64,000 nucleotides of DNA, from contig NC_071351.1 of NCBI RefSeq assembly GCF_027744825.2, positions 14,583,001 to 14,647,000 on the forward strand, given 5' to 3'. The stretch comes from Synchiropus splendidus. Lineage: Eukaryota; Chordata; Actinopteri; Syngnathiformes; Callionymidae. Both the position numbers and the translations under genes were made by a program. A model generated the notes under the pieces. The model was given only the letters and a program-made list of their open reading frames with translations. It searched no databases and was not told the DNA's origin. Numbering within the stretch: position 1 is the first letter of the stretch; each line of letters begins with the position of its first letter. Shown piece by piece: positions 12,211-26,060 of the stretch.

Positions 12211-15200
12211 CTGAACAAAAGCCTCTCCAAAGATCTGCTGGAGAGGAATAAAATTCAAATGAAACATGCACGACAGCAAGTGTGAACAGTTCAGTGCCAC
12301 CGTTTCTTCGACCATTCTGTTGACGACTGTCTTATCCTGACACCCTTCTGCATGAAAAACAAGTGAATTTAAATGGAAATGACCGAAGGTGAAGACACTT
12401 GGATAGTTATGACATTTAAATGTGACATCAATAGGAGTCACATCGGTGCTGCAGGAGTTTGATCTGTGAAAGCAGCCCGCCGAAAGTCAGAAATATCAGT
12501 TCAAACCAAGTCTGACAGGCACAAGTCTGTGTGCGAGCGACGCAGTTATGGTTCATTAAAAAAGTGTCATTTAGAAGTCGATTCTTAAAAGTTAAACCCA
12601 AAAAAAAGTTAGGTTACAAAGCTTTTTGTGTTGAAAGTAAACACAACCTTGACCTTAATCTTGGCTTTGAAGACTTCATCACCAGTTGAAATGATACTGA
12701 AAAACACTTTAGATCTCAGACCCCCAAGTGTTTCTGATCTTGAACAGTTCGGTGAGGGCTGCGAACACAAAGATTTCGAAAAACTTTTAATGAGAATCCA
12801 TCTATTTGTTTCAGATACAACTAGTCAATCATAGCTGCTATTAATTAGAGCTGTATTTCTCGACCCATCATGGAAAGCTTTTTTTTTTTCTTTTGAGAAT
12901 ACATATTGTTCATTCGTCTCTTATGCAGTCATTGAATAGTTGCCTTTTATGAGTGAAGGCCACATAGATTGTACAGCTGAATGCAACAAAAGAAAATGCA
13001 AATTGCTACATTGCAATTCTCAAGAAACATGGTGGGAAAACAGAACACAAGTACACATATACACACAAAACCCAGCAGTGTCTAAGCTGTAGCCTTAGCG
13101 GCCTGTGCTACTGCTCTTGTCTCAGTAAATCGCGGGGACGCGGAGTGTTACCAGACACAGCGGTGATTTGTTTTGGGAGCGCCACAGCTGTCAGCTCTCA
13201 TGGGCCATTCGAAGAGATGACAGCTTGGATTGGCCAAGGTGACAGTAACGTTTGCTCGGGGGCCGGCACACTTCAGGTCATGTTTAGCAAAGCTCTGCTC
13301 AACCTGATGGCTTGTAAGATCAGATAAATCCAGCGTCTCAAACTTGGACAAAAGCAGCACCTATGAACTGCGCTGGACAAGCAGACAGAGCGATGGTGAC
13401 AACTGCTGAAAACCATTGGCAAATAAAATAAATAAAAGCGCTCCTACTTACAAACTCTGATTTCGGCTTGCAAGAAATAAAAAGCACACCCCTCCATCCA
13501 GCACAAACTTCCATTTATGAGGAGAGGTATTTTCAAAACTTTTTTGAAACCACTACTTGAAGTTTTTATCGTGAGTATACCTGTAGAAGCGGTAGCAACT
13601 GCTGAAACCTTTGCCACGAAAAATACCTTCCTAGGTGTTACATCTTTGATTCTAAGGCTCTAATAAGTATGAAACTTGGAAAAAGTGCAAGCCTCGGCTC
13701 CCAAGGCAAGTCTCAACACAAATGTTTTCATCCCCCAGTTTGTACATTTCTTAGAAAAATCTATTGCCCATCTAACCTTCGGATACTCGTTCCTTTCTTC
13801 AAAGCCCTGATGGAGGTATTGAGAGTCTTCTCCTCTCACCTTTGAAGACAAACTCTGCAGCTGTAAAGACTCAACAGCTCTTCTTTTCCTCTCCTCTCAG
13901 GGTCATTTCTGCATTCAATTGTATAGCAGGCCCATGTCGAAATGATAGTCAGTTGAGCCACATAAAACGCACAGGAAAAGTCATCTATTCAACCAGACAT
14001 ACTTTGTGGGAAACACAACAGTCAGATGAACAAATCAATTGACACAAGAGATAATGCCAGCACGCCAGTTCGATTCCACAATCAAACAAAGAATTCAGCG
14101 TTTCTGGTCATCCATGCTCCTGGAGCCATGTTCATCGAGAATTAGAATTAAATTGTGACTCTGACTGTGACGATAGTTTGACGTACAAGATCTTATTGTA
14201 CAGTAAAGTCAGCACAAAAACATCAGCGTGTCGCACTGACACTGAGCCTGAATTTCTAGAATTAAACCTATGTAAAGCTGTTGTGGACCACATAAAAGTA
14301 ATTGTCAGGCTGGATTGAATCCCCGGGCCTGGTGTTTGACACATGGAGTCAACTTTCACGATCCATTTTTAAGTAGTAGCATATTGTTCCTTGTTGTCGG
14401 TATTGTCTGTATTCTAATTACAAAGCAATAGTCTACCGTGAAACACATACATATATCTACTTCAAATTTTCTGTCGTCGCGTCATTTTGTTTTAGCTACA
14501 ACCCCAGATGGAGTCGTGGCTCTAATCAGCTCTGTGCGTTTTATTGGAGAAGGGAATCACTATTGTCGTTTTACCAACTGTGTGACTGAAAAATGGCCTT
14601 CATTTCTTTTTCTTCATTAGCATGTCTTGTTTTCTGCCGCAGCTGAGAGGTTTGGATTTAAATGTATTCTGTCTACAAGGTCACAGCAGACTGAGGTGAT
14701 GGTGAGCGACAACCTGGACTTTAAAAAATTTCACAGTTAAATGAAAACATTCAGAGGAGAAGGAAACAAAAAAAGAAAATCCGTCCTCCCTGGTATCAGC
14801 TACCAATAGAGCGAAAACACGCATGCTTATTAATAGCTGGTGCAATGGGTATCACATTTTTGTTTCATAATGTACAAATAATTGCAAGAAAACTCATATT
14901 AAACATGGTGCACAAAACCGGAATATTCCAGGAACTTTTCCTAGAGTTGTGTTTTGGAGTATTTTTCCTAGTTTTTTACAGAGCATACAGAGCAGCGACA
15001 TTTCCCCAAGTTTAACCAAGCAGTAATAACAAAGTCACTTATTATTACAGTATTTTAATGTTGGGATTTTGCAACACTGCTCAGCGGATGGAGAGGATCA
15101 AAAGTAAATCAGATTTACTGCTTGAACAGATAAACGGCAGAGCCAAGAGGAAGTTTAATGGAACGAAGCACTGACTTCTGACCACTTTACTTGCTTAATT

Positions 15201-18200
15201 GACTTGTTTCATTTCACATTTCCCTCCAGTCAGAGGTGCCAATCGGCTCTACACCCCCCTTCCACAGACAACCTTTTAAGCAATCATCCTACATGTCTTT
15301 TTACTCTCCCTCAAGGAATAAATCCATCTTTTCAGCCCTCTAAAATAAGCCATGGAGAGAAAGAAGAAATTGTGAGGCAGCCCTGCAGTCATAACATGTG
15401 TGATCAGTAACGATAGTTTCAATAAAGCTCCAAGTCACCATCACCCTTCCGACTGCGAAATCAGAAGTGACGGCCCCTAACATGGCCCTGCGCCCCTTCC
15501 TGTCTCCAGCTCGGACATATACACACACAAAGAAATGCCCCCGTCACACACGTATCCGACCACTGAACACATAAAGCAGGCGTGCCAAACCTGAAATCCC
15601 TCACATTCACACGCTTAGCAGAGTCGTTGTAAGCGTCACAGCCAGTTTATCCCGGTCGCATCACGACAAAGTCACTTTAGGCTTCGGCCAGACGAGTAAA
15701 GTGATGAGACGTGTGATGGAGTGAGAGGACAGGGCTTCTTCCTCCTTGTATTTCTCTTAACACAGTCTGTCCCTCCGAGCCACTTCCATGCCTACTGGAC
15801 CACACAAGTTGGACAAAAAGGTCTTTCTCAATCACAGCAATCCCTGAGTTGGGAACGCTGGAATCAAGTGTGATTAAACATGTATCCATCAGACTAGCAT
15901 TTACCTAGTATTTCCAATGAGATCGCTGTTTGACTTTTTAAAACCTAGTAGTGGGACTTTTAAGCAAGAATTGCAGACAGCACCTCTTGCTATCAAGCTA
16001 AACCTCCTCACTTCAAGTTATCAAATGCATTTGCATTGTAGAGGAAACGTTCTGAGGAAACCGCCGGACCTTTCTTGACAATGACATATAATCGCTTAAA
16101 AAAAAAAAGTATTCCACAGCCTGATAAGTAAACTTAATTTCCGTGTCAAATCTACATATGAGTGATTATGACCGCCTGCGTCTCTGGCTCTTTCACACCT
16201 TCAGTCTCACACATTCACAAAATCTCTTCGGGGCTTTCCCCTCCAAATGCATTTCTCAGCAAAGTAAAAAAAGGTTAACTTGCCTGTTCAGTTCAATTAC
16301 CATGTGATCTGTTGGAAACATGGTTTTAAAATTATATCAGCGTCATGCTTACTTCACTGGCTCAAATCTGAGCTCCAATACTGTTAATGATACGAATTAA
16401 TTTGAATAACGTTTTTCTTTATCAACAACTTATCTTGGCCATAAAATCCAAACAAAGTAAATGAAGTAGCTTTCATATGTCTTTATTTTAAAGTTATAGT
16501 GCCTTTGATTCTGGTGCGTTCAGTGCAGTCAAAGGTTCAAAAGAGAAAAAGTTGGTGAACAGGTCTCTTAATGAGATAATAAAAACATATTTTTGGGTTG
16601 ATATGAAAAATAGTAAGGGTTCTTTTTGCTCTTGGCCATTCAAACGCCATGAGAAAGTTAAAAATACCTGATATATCTGTTGAACATATCATATTTACGT
16701 TCATCTTATCTAATTTTTACTTGGTCAACAAAAATAAACTTTCCCATGTAACATGTTTTTCAGACAAGTCACACAAAAATATGTGAAAGAAATATATGGG
16801 AGCATATCATAGCCATCAGATAAACTTGTCGAATATGATTTCCATAGAGATATAACTGAAAATATGATGTTCCGATACCAACTATCACCAAACGTTTGAT
16901 GGCGACAAAACAGTAATCGCGTACACGTTGAAAAACAGGCAAATATATGACACATATTTGGAACATATGCTCTTGTTATTAATCACAGGTACAAAAAATA
17001 AAAACAAATTCTGGTGATAAAGTAAGATGAAAATTAACTTATCTTATCATCCATCTCCAAGTCAACTTTCACTGACATTTTCAGCAACAAACGAAAACTC
17101 CCTTTATGCAGCACAGCAAACTAAAAAGCCGAGCATCTGTAAAAGCAGGTTTGCATGTCCACGCAAAATGAATTATGTATAATGTAAAGGCTTCAAAACC
17201 AAATAAATATCAGCCTTAAGGAAAATGATATTAAGAAAGTTTCTCTGACACGGTATGCTAATATTGGTGATAAATTAAAAGGTACAAAAATACAGAACGT
17301 GTTTACTTCAGCAGGAGGGAAAAGCGCAGCATGCATAAGTAGAAATAAAATTAAATTCAGCAGCACAAAAGATGCACAATAACTCAGAGTCCTGGCAGTG
17401 GAGGTGAGCTGTTGGATAAATAAGTGGTTTCTCTTTGTAATTGCTCTTCAACAGGAGTTAAAAGTTAAGACTACAGGCCACGTTACAAGGATTTTTATTT
17501 ATTTCCTGAAATGTCAGCTGCAAGATGAATCCCCCATTCAAACATGTGGTATAAGAGATTTTTGTGCCAAATAATATGATGACAATAATGTTGTATGTTT
17601 TTCGCCAGAAAAAAAAAAATCGTAAATTTCTAATATCAGAGTAAATGAAGTAACTGAATTAAATAGTGAAAAAATAATGCAATTTGATTGATAGATTTTA
17701 TAAAAAAGAATTATAACCATACAATCACTGACTAAATTAATAATGAATATGAATGACAGACATAAGAAGAACGCCTAATTATTTGCTTTGCTAACTTAAA
17801 TCTCGGCCATTAAAGTTAAGTTACAGCTGAAAGCTTTCAGAAACAAAGCTAAAAATAAAAATAAGTACAAAAGTGACAGCAGAAAGAAAGAGATGAAAGA
17901 CAGGAAGGGAGGACGAGCCAATATTTTTAAACAGCTTTGCTTCCACTCAACTGGGCATCAAGGCCATTATCCTGGGGTTAATCCCCAATCCGACGGAGCT
18001 GGCAGCCTTCCGGGACAAGTCAGGGTGACAGCCCATCAACAGCACAGACATGAACGAAAATAACACAGCGCTCATACCTACAGAGGCCCTCAGCCCGACA
18101 AGCAATTAAAAAACTACCCTCTAATCCGCCCAAAGAGTTCATTCTTCACCTCTTGTGTTTTTCAAATGTCTGATTTTATCTCACTCTTGTTCCTGTCACA

Positions 18201-20232
18201 AACATGTACAGCCCATCTGCCCATCATCCACTCACTCCTCATTCCCATTCTCTCTGTGTGTTCCACATCCGCTCCTGCTTTCTCCACCTGCTCTCTGTTT
18301 TGTTGGCCGGCAACCAAAAAGAAAAGGTGGAGGAAGAGATTGACTCTAAGAAGGATAGCCATGTCATGTGGAGAGGGACCAAAGAGGATCCAGGAGGTTT
18401 AGGGAGACTTAAGAGTTGCTTTTCTTCGCTCAACCACCCTTGCACTCGCCACCTAAAAACAAAAACCAGGAGCCTGCACAACAACACCCGAACACCTGAG
18501 CGCCTCCGACTCTTTTTGTCAACCTCCGACACCTTCAAAACAATCACTCCTTCCACGGTTCTCTCTTTTCTGCTGCCATCGTTGGCCACACAGAGGTGTT
18601 AATCCTCATGTGATCTTATGTAAATCCAGATCATCCCCGAGTGGACATAAAAAAGGTGTAACTCTAAGAAGTTTACATGAAGGTCCTGAACGCAGATGGC
18701 TCCTTTATCCTCCGTTGACCTGCAAAGTGCCAGTGATAGCGTTTAACGTCTTTTTGCTTTTCTAGATTGAGACACAATTTTCACTCATCAGTGACGGCAT
18801 GATAAACTAGACTTTTAACACATCGTATGAAAGTCGTCTGGTGTTATCCAATTGGAAAACACATGAACAGGCCTACACCAAAGTGACACACCTCTCCAGT
18901 CCAGACTAATATGCTCATCTCAAGTGAGTCCACAGTTCGTTGGGTGGTCGCAACAAAACATTAATGGTGATCTGCTACAGAAACATCCACTGCGTCGCAG
19001 TGTTCGCGGAATGCCTGGCTGGTGCTACAACCAGGACACATCTGGCGCCTACACCTCCTAAAACTCGTCTCATTGTTGTCTATTTGATGACACACACGCG
19101 CAAACAGCACAAGTGTGACCTCGTAATATTCATAAGATAAACACAATAATTTAACAGGATGGTCTCAGTTTGGTGATAAATAAAAAGCAATGTTTGACAA
19201 GTCAAAACATCCAGAGCTTGCACTTGTAGTTCCGCTAAAAGCTGTAGTCACTACAGAATTTAATAATGAAACATCTAATTATCACTGTTGGAGGAAGACA
19301 GTTGAGATGGTGAATGTTCAGGAGAGAGATTTGACCAAGGATGGAGAGGAGTGAAGAAAGACTGCAGAGAGTCAAACAAGCGAAACAGAAAGGGTGGAAC
19401 CGGCTACATTTACAAACAGAGGCGGAAACCAGATTGAGTGAAGACCTGCCACTCAAATGTCAAACCATCTCTCATTGACAGAATTCGAATGAGCGGAACT
19501 TTCTCACTGAAGCCTACTTGAAATGTTTTGTCGATAGATTGGGAAGTTTCTTAAATACACATAAAATGTTTGGCTTATTCATCATTTGTCATGGCATGTG
19601 CAGATAGTAAACATAACTTAATAATTTTTGATAATATTTTTTTTGTCATGGTAAAACTGTCAGCATTATGTAAGACTATTTAGATTGATGATTAAGTAAA
19701 TTATACTTTTTTGCCTCAAATGCTCCTAGTCTAAAAAAAAAAGCTAACAGGTCAGGTGGGAAATATTTGTTCTGCATTAAGCTCTCACCGGAAAAAAACT
19801 TTCCTCAAGAGTTCTTGGGTTGGATTACACCGTGGATCCGACCTCTAAAGTCATTGCAAGTACATGTGCAATCCGAGGCAAAGCTGTTAACATCCGTCCA
19901 ATTGCATGTTGGAGAAGAACAAAACAAACATGTTATCCTGGTAAGTCACCGAGCTGCTTTTAATGCAAATGAGATTGAGTCGGTCAGATTAGAGCTGCCT
20001 TTATTGGTTTGATTGTGGATTACCAAAAGGACAGTTTTAAATCACTTGTCCCACAGACATCCAACTGCTTCAGAATGTTTATCATGAGAGGCACAAAACT
20101 TACATTTTCGGGTCATCCTGAGCCAGAAGATACTAAGGTCACTAAATTGGCGATCTGTAAATTCTTATTTATTTGCTTTTCTACATTATATGTCAATTAT
20201 TCTTAGTATATATTAGAGCGAGCGGGTGTCTG

Positions 20233-20253
20233 CTGGACTGGTGACCAGTCCAG
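20233..20253. repeat. Small palindrome CTGGACTGG-TGA-CCAGTCCAG
   Basis: A 9-bp perfect stem with a 3-base loop. The wording is like the GGACTGGCGACCTGTCC core found in many fish repeats, so it may be a relic of one. Confidence 0.5.
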
Positions 20254-22379
20254 AGTCCAGAAGCAGATTTGCAACACTCCACCTTCAGTCACAAATCCTG
20301 TAAAGAAATCCCCTGAGCTCAGAGCATGAATCAAAGTGATGTGTATTGAAAAAGGTTGCACAAACCAAATTATCAATGACCTTTAACTTGCTTTCGCGCC
20401 CAGAAAAAAAGACTTTTTTAATGAGCATGCGAGGATTCAAAACTGTCAATGCCGATTGATGTGTAGACGCTGCTCCAAATGTGTCTAACAAATTATAACC
20501 AAGTTAAGAAAAAGCACATTTTTTTATTCACACTTTAACCATTATTAAGTTGCAAAAACTGTAGATTTTCAGTCACTTTATATAAACTAGTTAGTAAGTT
20601 TAACAAGTGAAAGGGGAACCAAAATGGCAACTCGTCCTTACAAGTGTGTGTGCAGACTGATTCTATTAGCCTTTGTAAAACCAGGTGGCTGTGTCGGAAA
20701 ACAGACAGACGTCTTATTCACCTACTCATGTATAGAGTGAAGCAATAAAACGACTGAAGATTCAGTCCGCACTGACAAGTATGACAGACATCCTTCACCG
20801 CCCCTCTGCAAATATTGAGAGACTTCACCCCCTGCAAATCCAGCGTACAAACACCTCCGAGCGCAAACAAACAGGAAAAACTTAATTTCACTGTATTAAC
20901 CGAGTCCTTAAAATCCACCCTTGTTTGGGGCTGACTGAGCAGCGCAGCACTTTACGTCTACAGACTGTTTATAAAAACATATTGGGATGAAACTGCCCAA
21001 GGCCGACTTGTCACTCATCAAGCTGATCAAACCGAATACAACAGTGATAATTCCCTCATGCCTTCTCTCTAATCTGTCTTTCAAAAGCAGGAAAAAAGAC
21101 GGTGAGATAAAGGGAGAGACATCAACCAGAGAGAGGAGCATCTAAATATAGATAGACTCGTATTTGGGAGTCAGGAGAGACAAAAGAAAGTGGACGGGAC
21201 ACCAAAGACGAAAGAGGTAAAAAATTGGGGAAGGAGGAGCGGTGGCAAACAAAGACAGCAGACTAAAATTAGCACTTTTGAGTCAAAGTTGGTCGGGAAA
21301 ACATTGACAAATTTTCTCAAATTTAATCAACTTATAGATTAACTGGCTTTTACAGGATCTCTCCACAATAGTGTCTCAATACTAATATCAAATCCCGTCT
21401 TTAAATTGGAAGATTGGGGAATGCTTTTACATGTTGAGATCTAACACGATGTGCAAGTGTAGGAAAAACGGTGCAACTAAAACGTGACTCCTGCTATTAA
21501 CTTCGGTCTAGAACTCTCATTGCACTGAGAACACTTTTCCAGGCATCAGTGAAACCTCAACTTCCACAGCTTGCTGTTGAAAAGGATGTCGCCTCCAAGA
21601 TCGGGTCGCTGATAAGCAGTTGAAGATGAGTATCTGATTTAAAGCCTGTGATTCTATTAAGCACTTTGTGTTCCTTTAAGCAGAAAGAGGCTGAGCTCCT
21701 GACACCTATTCAAAAAATGATGTTGCTCCGCCCATATTTTACTTCTGAGTGTGTCCGTCCACGCATTCAACAGTTCCTCACTGAGCACACATGTTGTTCT
21801 AGGGCAAATACAATGTTTTGCACTTTGAGGAGGTAAACATAAACAGTATGTACGTACATGCTGTTCATGGATCTATTGTACTAAGTTCCTGTCTTCGCCT
21901 TTGCTTTCACGCCAAGAAGTGAATGGGGTTCCTGATAAACATCTATAGGTCTCACAGTATGCGCAACAAATTCTAAAAAAAAAGGTATTGCTCAGGTAGG
22001 TGGTAACCAATCTGTCTCAGGGAGTACAGCAGCTCACTCCAAAAAATGCAGTGGACATGCACTTCCTGATGACTTCAACAAAACATATGTTCATGTCAAG
22101 TTCTGTCTTGGTTGTTCAAGATGTTTGAATCGGAACCTGGTATCTGAGGCTGAAAGCCCACCCCCCGCACATAAGCCAAAAAAAGGAGAACTACTTAAAG
22201 AGTTGTCACGACCAACCACATGAGGGAGATAAATGAGGAAGGAAAAGGTGCAAAACTACACCCATTGTCTGACCAGAACGATTCCCATGTTTAATTTCAT
22301 GAACATTTTGAGGAAGTGGAAAAATTCCACATTTTGAGGTAGTGTCACCTCACCTGCTTTGTGACACGCCACAGTGCAA

Positions 22380-23450
22380 GACAGTTGGGAGGAGTGAAAA
22401 GAGGATAGCAGAAGTGAGGCAGGGAGGATGCTGTGGTGAGATTAAAAAGAGCAGGGCAAGGGAAATGACCAGTCGCAGACAAAGGCAGACAGAATGGCAA
22501 TGAGAGAAAAGAGGAAGAGAGGGGGAAAACAGAGATGAAGAGATGAGGTGAAAGCCCTCTGCCGTGGTGCCGTGTATTCACAACACAACAAAAAAACAGC
22601 AACAATGGGACTGGACGTATCTGCTGGTTTTTTGTGAGCACTTGGTGAGTTTGCCCCTTTTCAGTCAAAGGTGTGGATCATATTTCCGTTTTAAACTGGT
22701 CAGGTTTTTGGTCAGGTATTTCCCTTCATATAGGCGGCAGAGTTGGAGACATGGTTGGGGAGGCCACAACAAATGTTGGAGAGATAAAAGGTGACAGCCA
22801 GTGGAGGTGGCAAAAGAGGACATGAAGATGATGGGGAGTGATGATAGAGGAGCAAGATAGAGTTTTGTGCAGGCTGTGGCAACATCTGATGGGAAATGTA
22901 GACATCACTAATCGTCAAAAACACACCAAATATACAAGTATTCCATTATTTGGAGTTTTGTTGGAAAACAAACTGTCATGTTCCGGCATCTTAAACTGCC
23001 CCAGTTTTGCCGGTGGTTTGACTAAAAGGATGTCTAAATATGAGCAAGGGTCAGGGGGGAAGGATAAAAATGAGAAAGGGAACAGGGAGAGGGTAAAAAT
23101 GAGAAAGGGAGTAGAGGAAGGGTAAAAATGAGAAATGGAGTAGGGGAGGCCACAGGAGGCACCTGGCCCACTTAGAGCAGAGGCGGGGGAGGAGAGGTAG
23201 GAGACTGAGGAGTGGGAGGGGACAAGCAAAGGAGATAGGAGAAGAGGAGGGGAGAGGAGAGAGAGGGAGAGTAGAGGGCAAGGAGGTACAGCTGGGGACA
23301 GAGTAGAGGGCAATGTAAGGACGGGGGCGAGGTGAGAGAGGAGAGGTGAACCGAGGACAGAAAAATGGAATAATAACGGAGGTGAGAGAAGGAGAAGAGC
23401 GAGGAGGAAGAAGAGGTGGCCTTGCGATGCTGAGAATGGAGGACGAGTGT
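22380..23450. repeat. Purine-rich (GA) tract, interrupted
   Basis: Two blocks, about 22385-22550 and 23040-23450, are overwhelmingly G and A on the plus strand. Minus-strand open frames here are Ser/Pro/Leu-rich translations of polypyrimidine and are not genes. Confidence 0.8.
23062..23147. repeat. 29-bp minisatellite, three copies
   Basis: Three tandem units start at 23062, 23091 and 23120, each beginning GG(A/G)TAAAAATGAGAAA and ending in a GGGA/GAGG-rich segment. It sits inside a longer purine-rich tract. Confidence 0.85.
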
Positions 23451-25549
23451 GAGGGATGTGCGTCTGTGTGAGCGTGGGAGTCTAAAAAAATGTGACAAAA
23501 AAACTAACACCTCACCCAAAGTATGAAAAAGCGGCCACAATGCAGGTCCAATCTCTTCTCCCGGCACGGCGAACAGGCTGCCCATTCCGCTAATATCCCA
23601 CTAATACCACCCACAGTCCTCGCTCCACCTCACATCAATGAATATTTCATGTCCTGATGGCACTTTTAAAGCAAAAACTAATTAGCAAATCCAAGTTGAT
23701 CTGGCATTAGTCATATCAGGCCAATTAAAAGCCTGGTCCTACTGTACATGTTAATGGCAGCGAAGTGGAATAATTGTATGCTGAGAATGTTAAACAAGCT
23801 TTGTTAGCGGCACTTTAGCTCTCCAGTTCATGGACAGATTACAAAAACTGCACAAAAGCAGGAAGCGTAATCGTCACAAACACAGACATGATCTTCCAAA
23901 TCAAAGAGAGATCTGGTGAAAGTCATGGAAAATGCGACAACCGACTGATCTTTTCCACAAATGCTGCAAATTCATTCACTGGATGTGATGTTAAAAAAAC
24001 CTCCTGGCGATTGCTCAGTGCGCAAGTTGTGGTTTAAAAATCCTTAAAACAATACAAAACCTCTTCTAAAATAGCTTTAACTCAGCTTGACAGGTTAGGG
24101 TGCTGGTTGCACCGAGGTAGGGGTTGAGAAGCGAACTGAAAATAGGGTTTCACCGATCAATATTAACTCATCATTAGTACGAATCTACTGGCGAACTATC
24201 TCAAACGTATTATTCAAGTATGAGTTTAGATTGAGACAGACATCACTGACACATACGCATGGATGCAACAAAAAAAATGACAGGATAACAAGGGCCAGAC
24301 AGGTGTAGAAGTATATCTTGACTGTGCCTCCGTTTCATCACCCTCTGCCTCCCTCTTCCCCTTCCTCTCTCTTCCTCCCTCTCTCACCTGAGCTTTGATA
24401 TGGAAATCTATCGCCAGGCTGAGCTTGAGGCTAGTTGACTGTTTCTAAAGATGTATTTGCTCAAAGACGCTCAATTTCTCATCAAATGCTCACACTGTGT
24501 GCATAAAAGACTTTGTATTTCAGTGGGAAAATAACAACTAACAGCCTCATCGTGCGTGTGCAGTGCTCTCAGTCAGCACGACTCGAACAAAGAGCTGCTT
24601 AAACCTTCAGGTTCGTTGCAGCGTTTGGAGAAAACATAGGTGAAATTATCCAAAGTGTTGATTTAACAGCGCAAACTTTTGTTCCAGACAATCATGAAGA
24701 GTATTACAGCTACCTTCTTCTGGAGTTGTACAGTTTAAAGATTCCGACTGCTTTAAATCCTTACATTTTCAAGAGAACATTGCTGACTTTAGAAGGGAAA
24801 TTAACAAGCTAAAAACATTAAAACTGGCATTACGTTTTACTATAACTATTATATCACAAAAATGTTTCAGGGATGCATTGGCAGACTAAGAGCTTTAAAC
24901 TTATTTGACGACACAAAAAGACAAGAGACCTTCAATCCCAGACTCCGATCCTGAGCCTCAGATTCGTCAGGTAAGTGTGGGAGAGAACGCTCTGCAAATT
25001 GCCTTTGCATAGAAAATTCAGGGACAAAGAACAAAAGGGAAGGAAGTGTGCGCACTCTTTATTGAAATCCTATCGTTGGCGCTTACACAGTCACACACCG
25101 TGATGAAATATTAAGTGAAATCGGGGCAATGGAGGGCATCTCTTTTAGCTTAAACTCACCTGTTCACCATGGGGTTTAGGAGGGGGGAGATAGGGATGAC
25201 AGCTGCTACAAACACAAACATCCCCCCACCTAGTAACCCCACAGGGATTAGGAACACCTGTACTGGTGCTTGCACAATGACCCATAGAAGAGGTTTGGCT
25301 AAAAAGCCTTGGTGGATAGAAGAAACTGGGGGATGGTGTCCCCTACAGTTAAATAGATTCACCTGACAGATCAGTTAAGCGTTGAATACGTGAGAGCAGA
25401 CAAGGTGTGGTGATGTGCGATAATGACCTGCAGATTAATGTCACCTCATAAAAGTACAAATATGTTTTAATAGACGTCTTATTTCTTGGTTAAATGAAGT
25501 GTTTTACATTCACACCATCTCCAGGGTTTTATGAAGCAGAGACCGCTTC

Positions 25550-25571
25550 CACACACACACACACACACACG
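25550..25571. repeat. (CA)n microsatellite
   Basis: Pure CA repeats ending in CGCGCC. Confidence 0.9.
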
Positions 25572-25934
25572 CGCCGGCCTACAACCACCACCTACTCACC
25601 AGCAGTCTAACGCACAATGAAGAGGCAACAATCACGAGTCTTAAACTAACCACCCGAATTCATACCCACTGCCGCGTTATCTCATACAAAGTCCAACCTT
25701 TCCACCAACAAGCGGCATGTGCATCTCGCTCTTCCAAGCAACCTCCACCACCTTCATTGAGCACGACGCACAACTTTGGAAAGTTACTTGAAAAATGCCT
25801 TTTGTGGATGAGTGAAAAGGCATCAGAGACGTCCACTTGTTTTTATGTTATGTATGTGACAAGCACTTTAACATTCTCTATTTAGGATGATGGCAAGAGT
25901 CAACACTGAAAACAGAAGACTTTCTGGAGCAACA

Positions 25935-26060
25935 CTGTAGGGTGTAAGAAAATATTGATATACTCAAATATCGTGATACTTTATTGCACGATATTGCATC
26001 AATATTTTTGCTAAGATAAGTCAGCTATATCAATATTTATAGTAAATATATATATTATAC
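25935..26060. repeat. AT-rich interspersed repeat remnant
   Basis: Sequence around AATATCGTGATACTTTATTG and CACGATATTGCATCAATATT resembles the ATATCGTGATA / CACGATATTG repeats frequent in fish genomes. Boundaries are uncertain. Confidence 0.35.

Noticed and set aside
22915..23585. Several long minus-strand open frames
   Set aside because: They are translations of the GA-rich tract (Ser/Pro/Leu runs); stop codons are rare there for compositional reasons.
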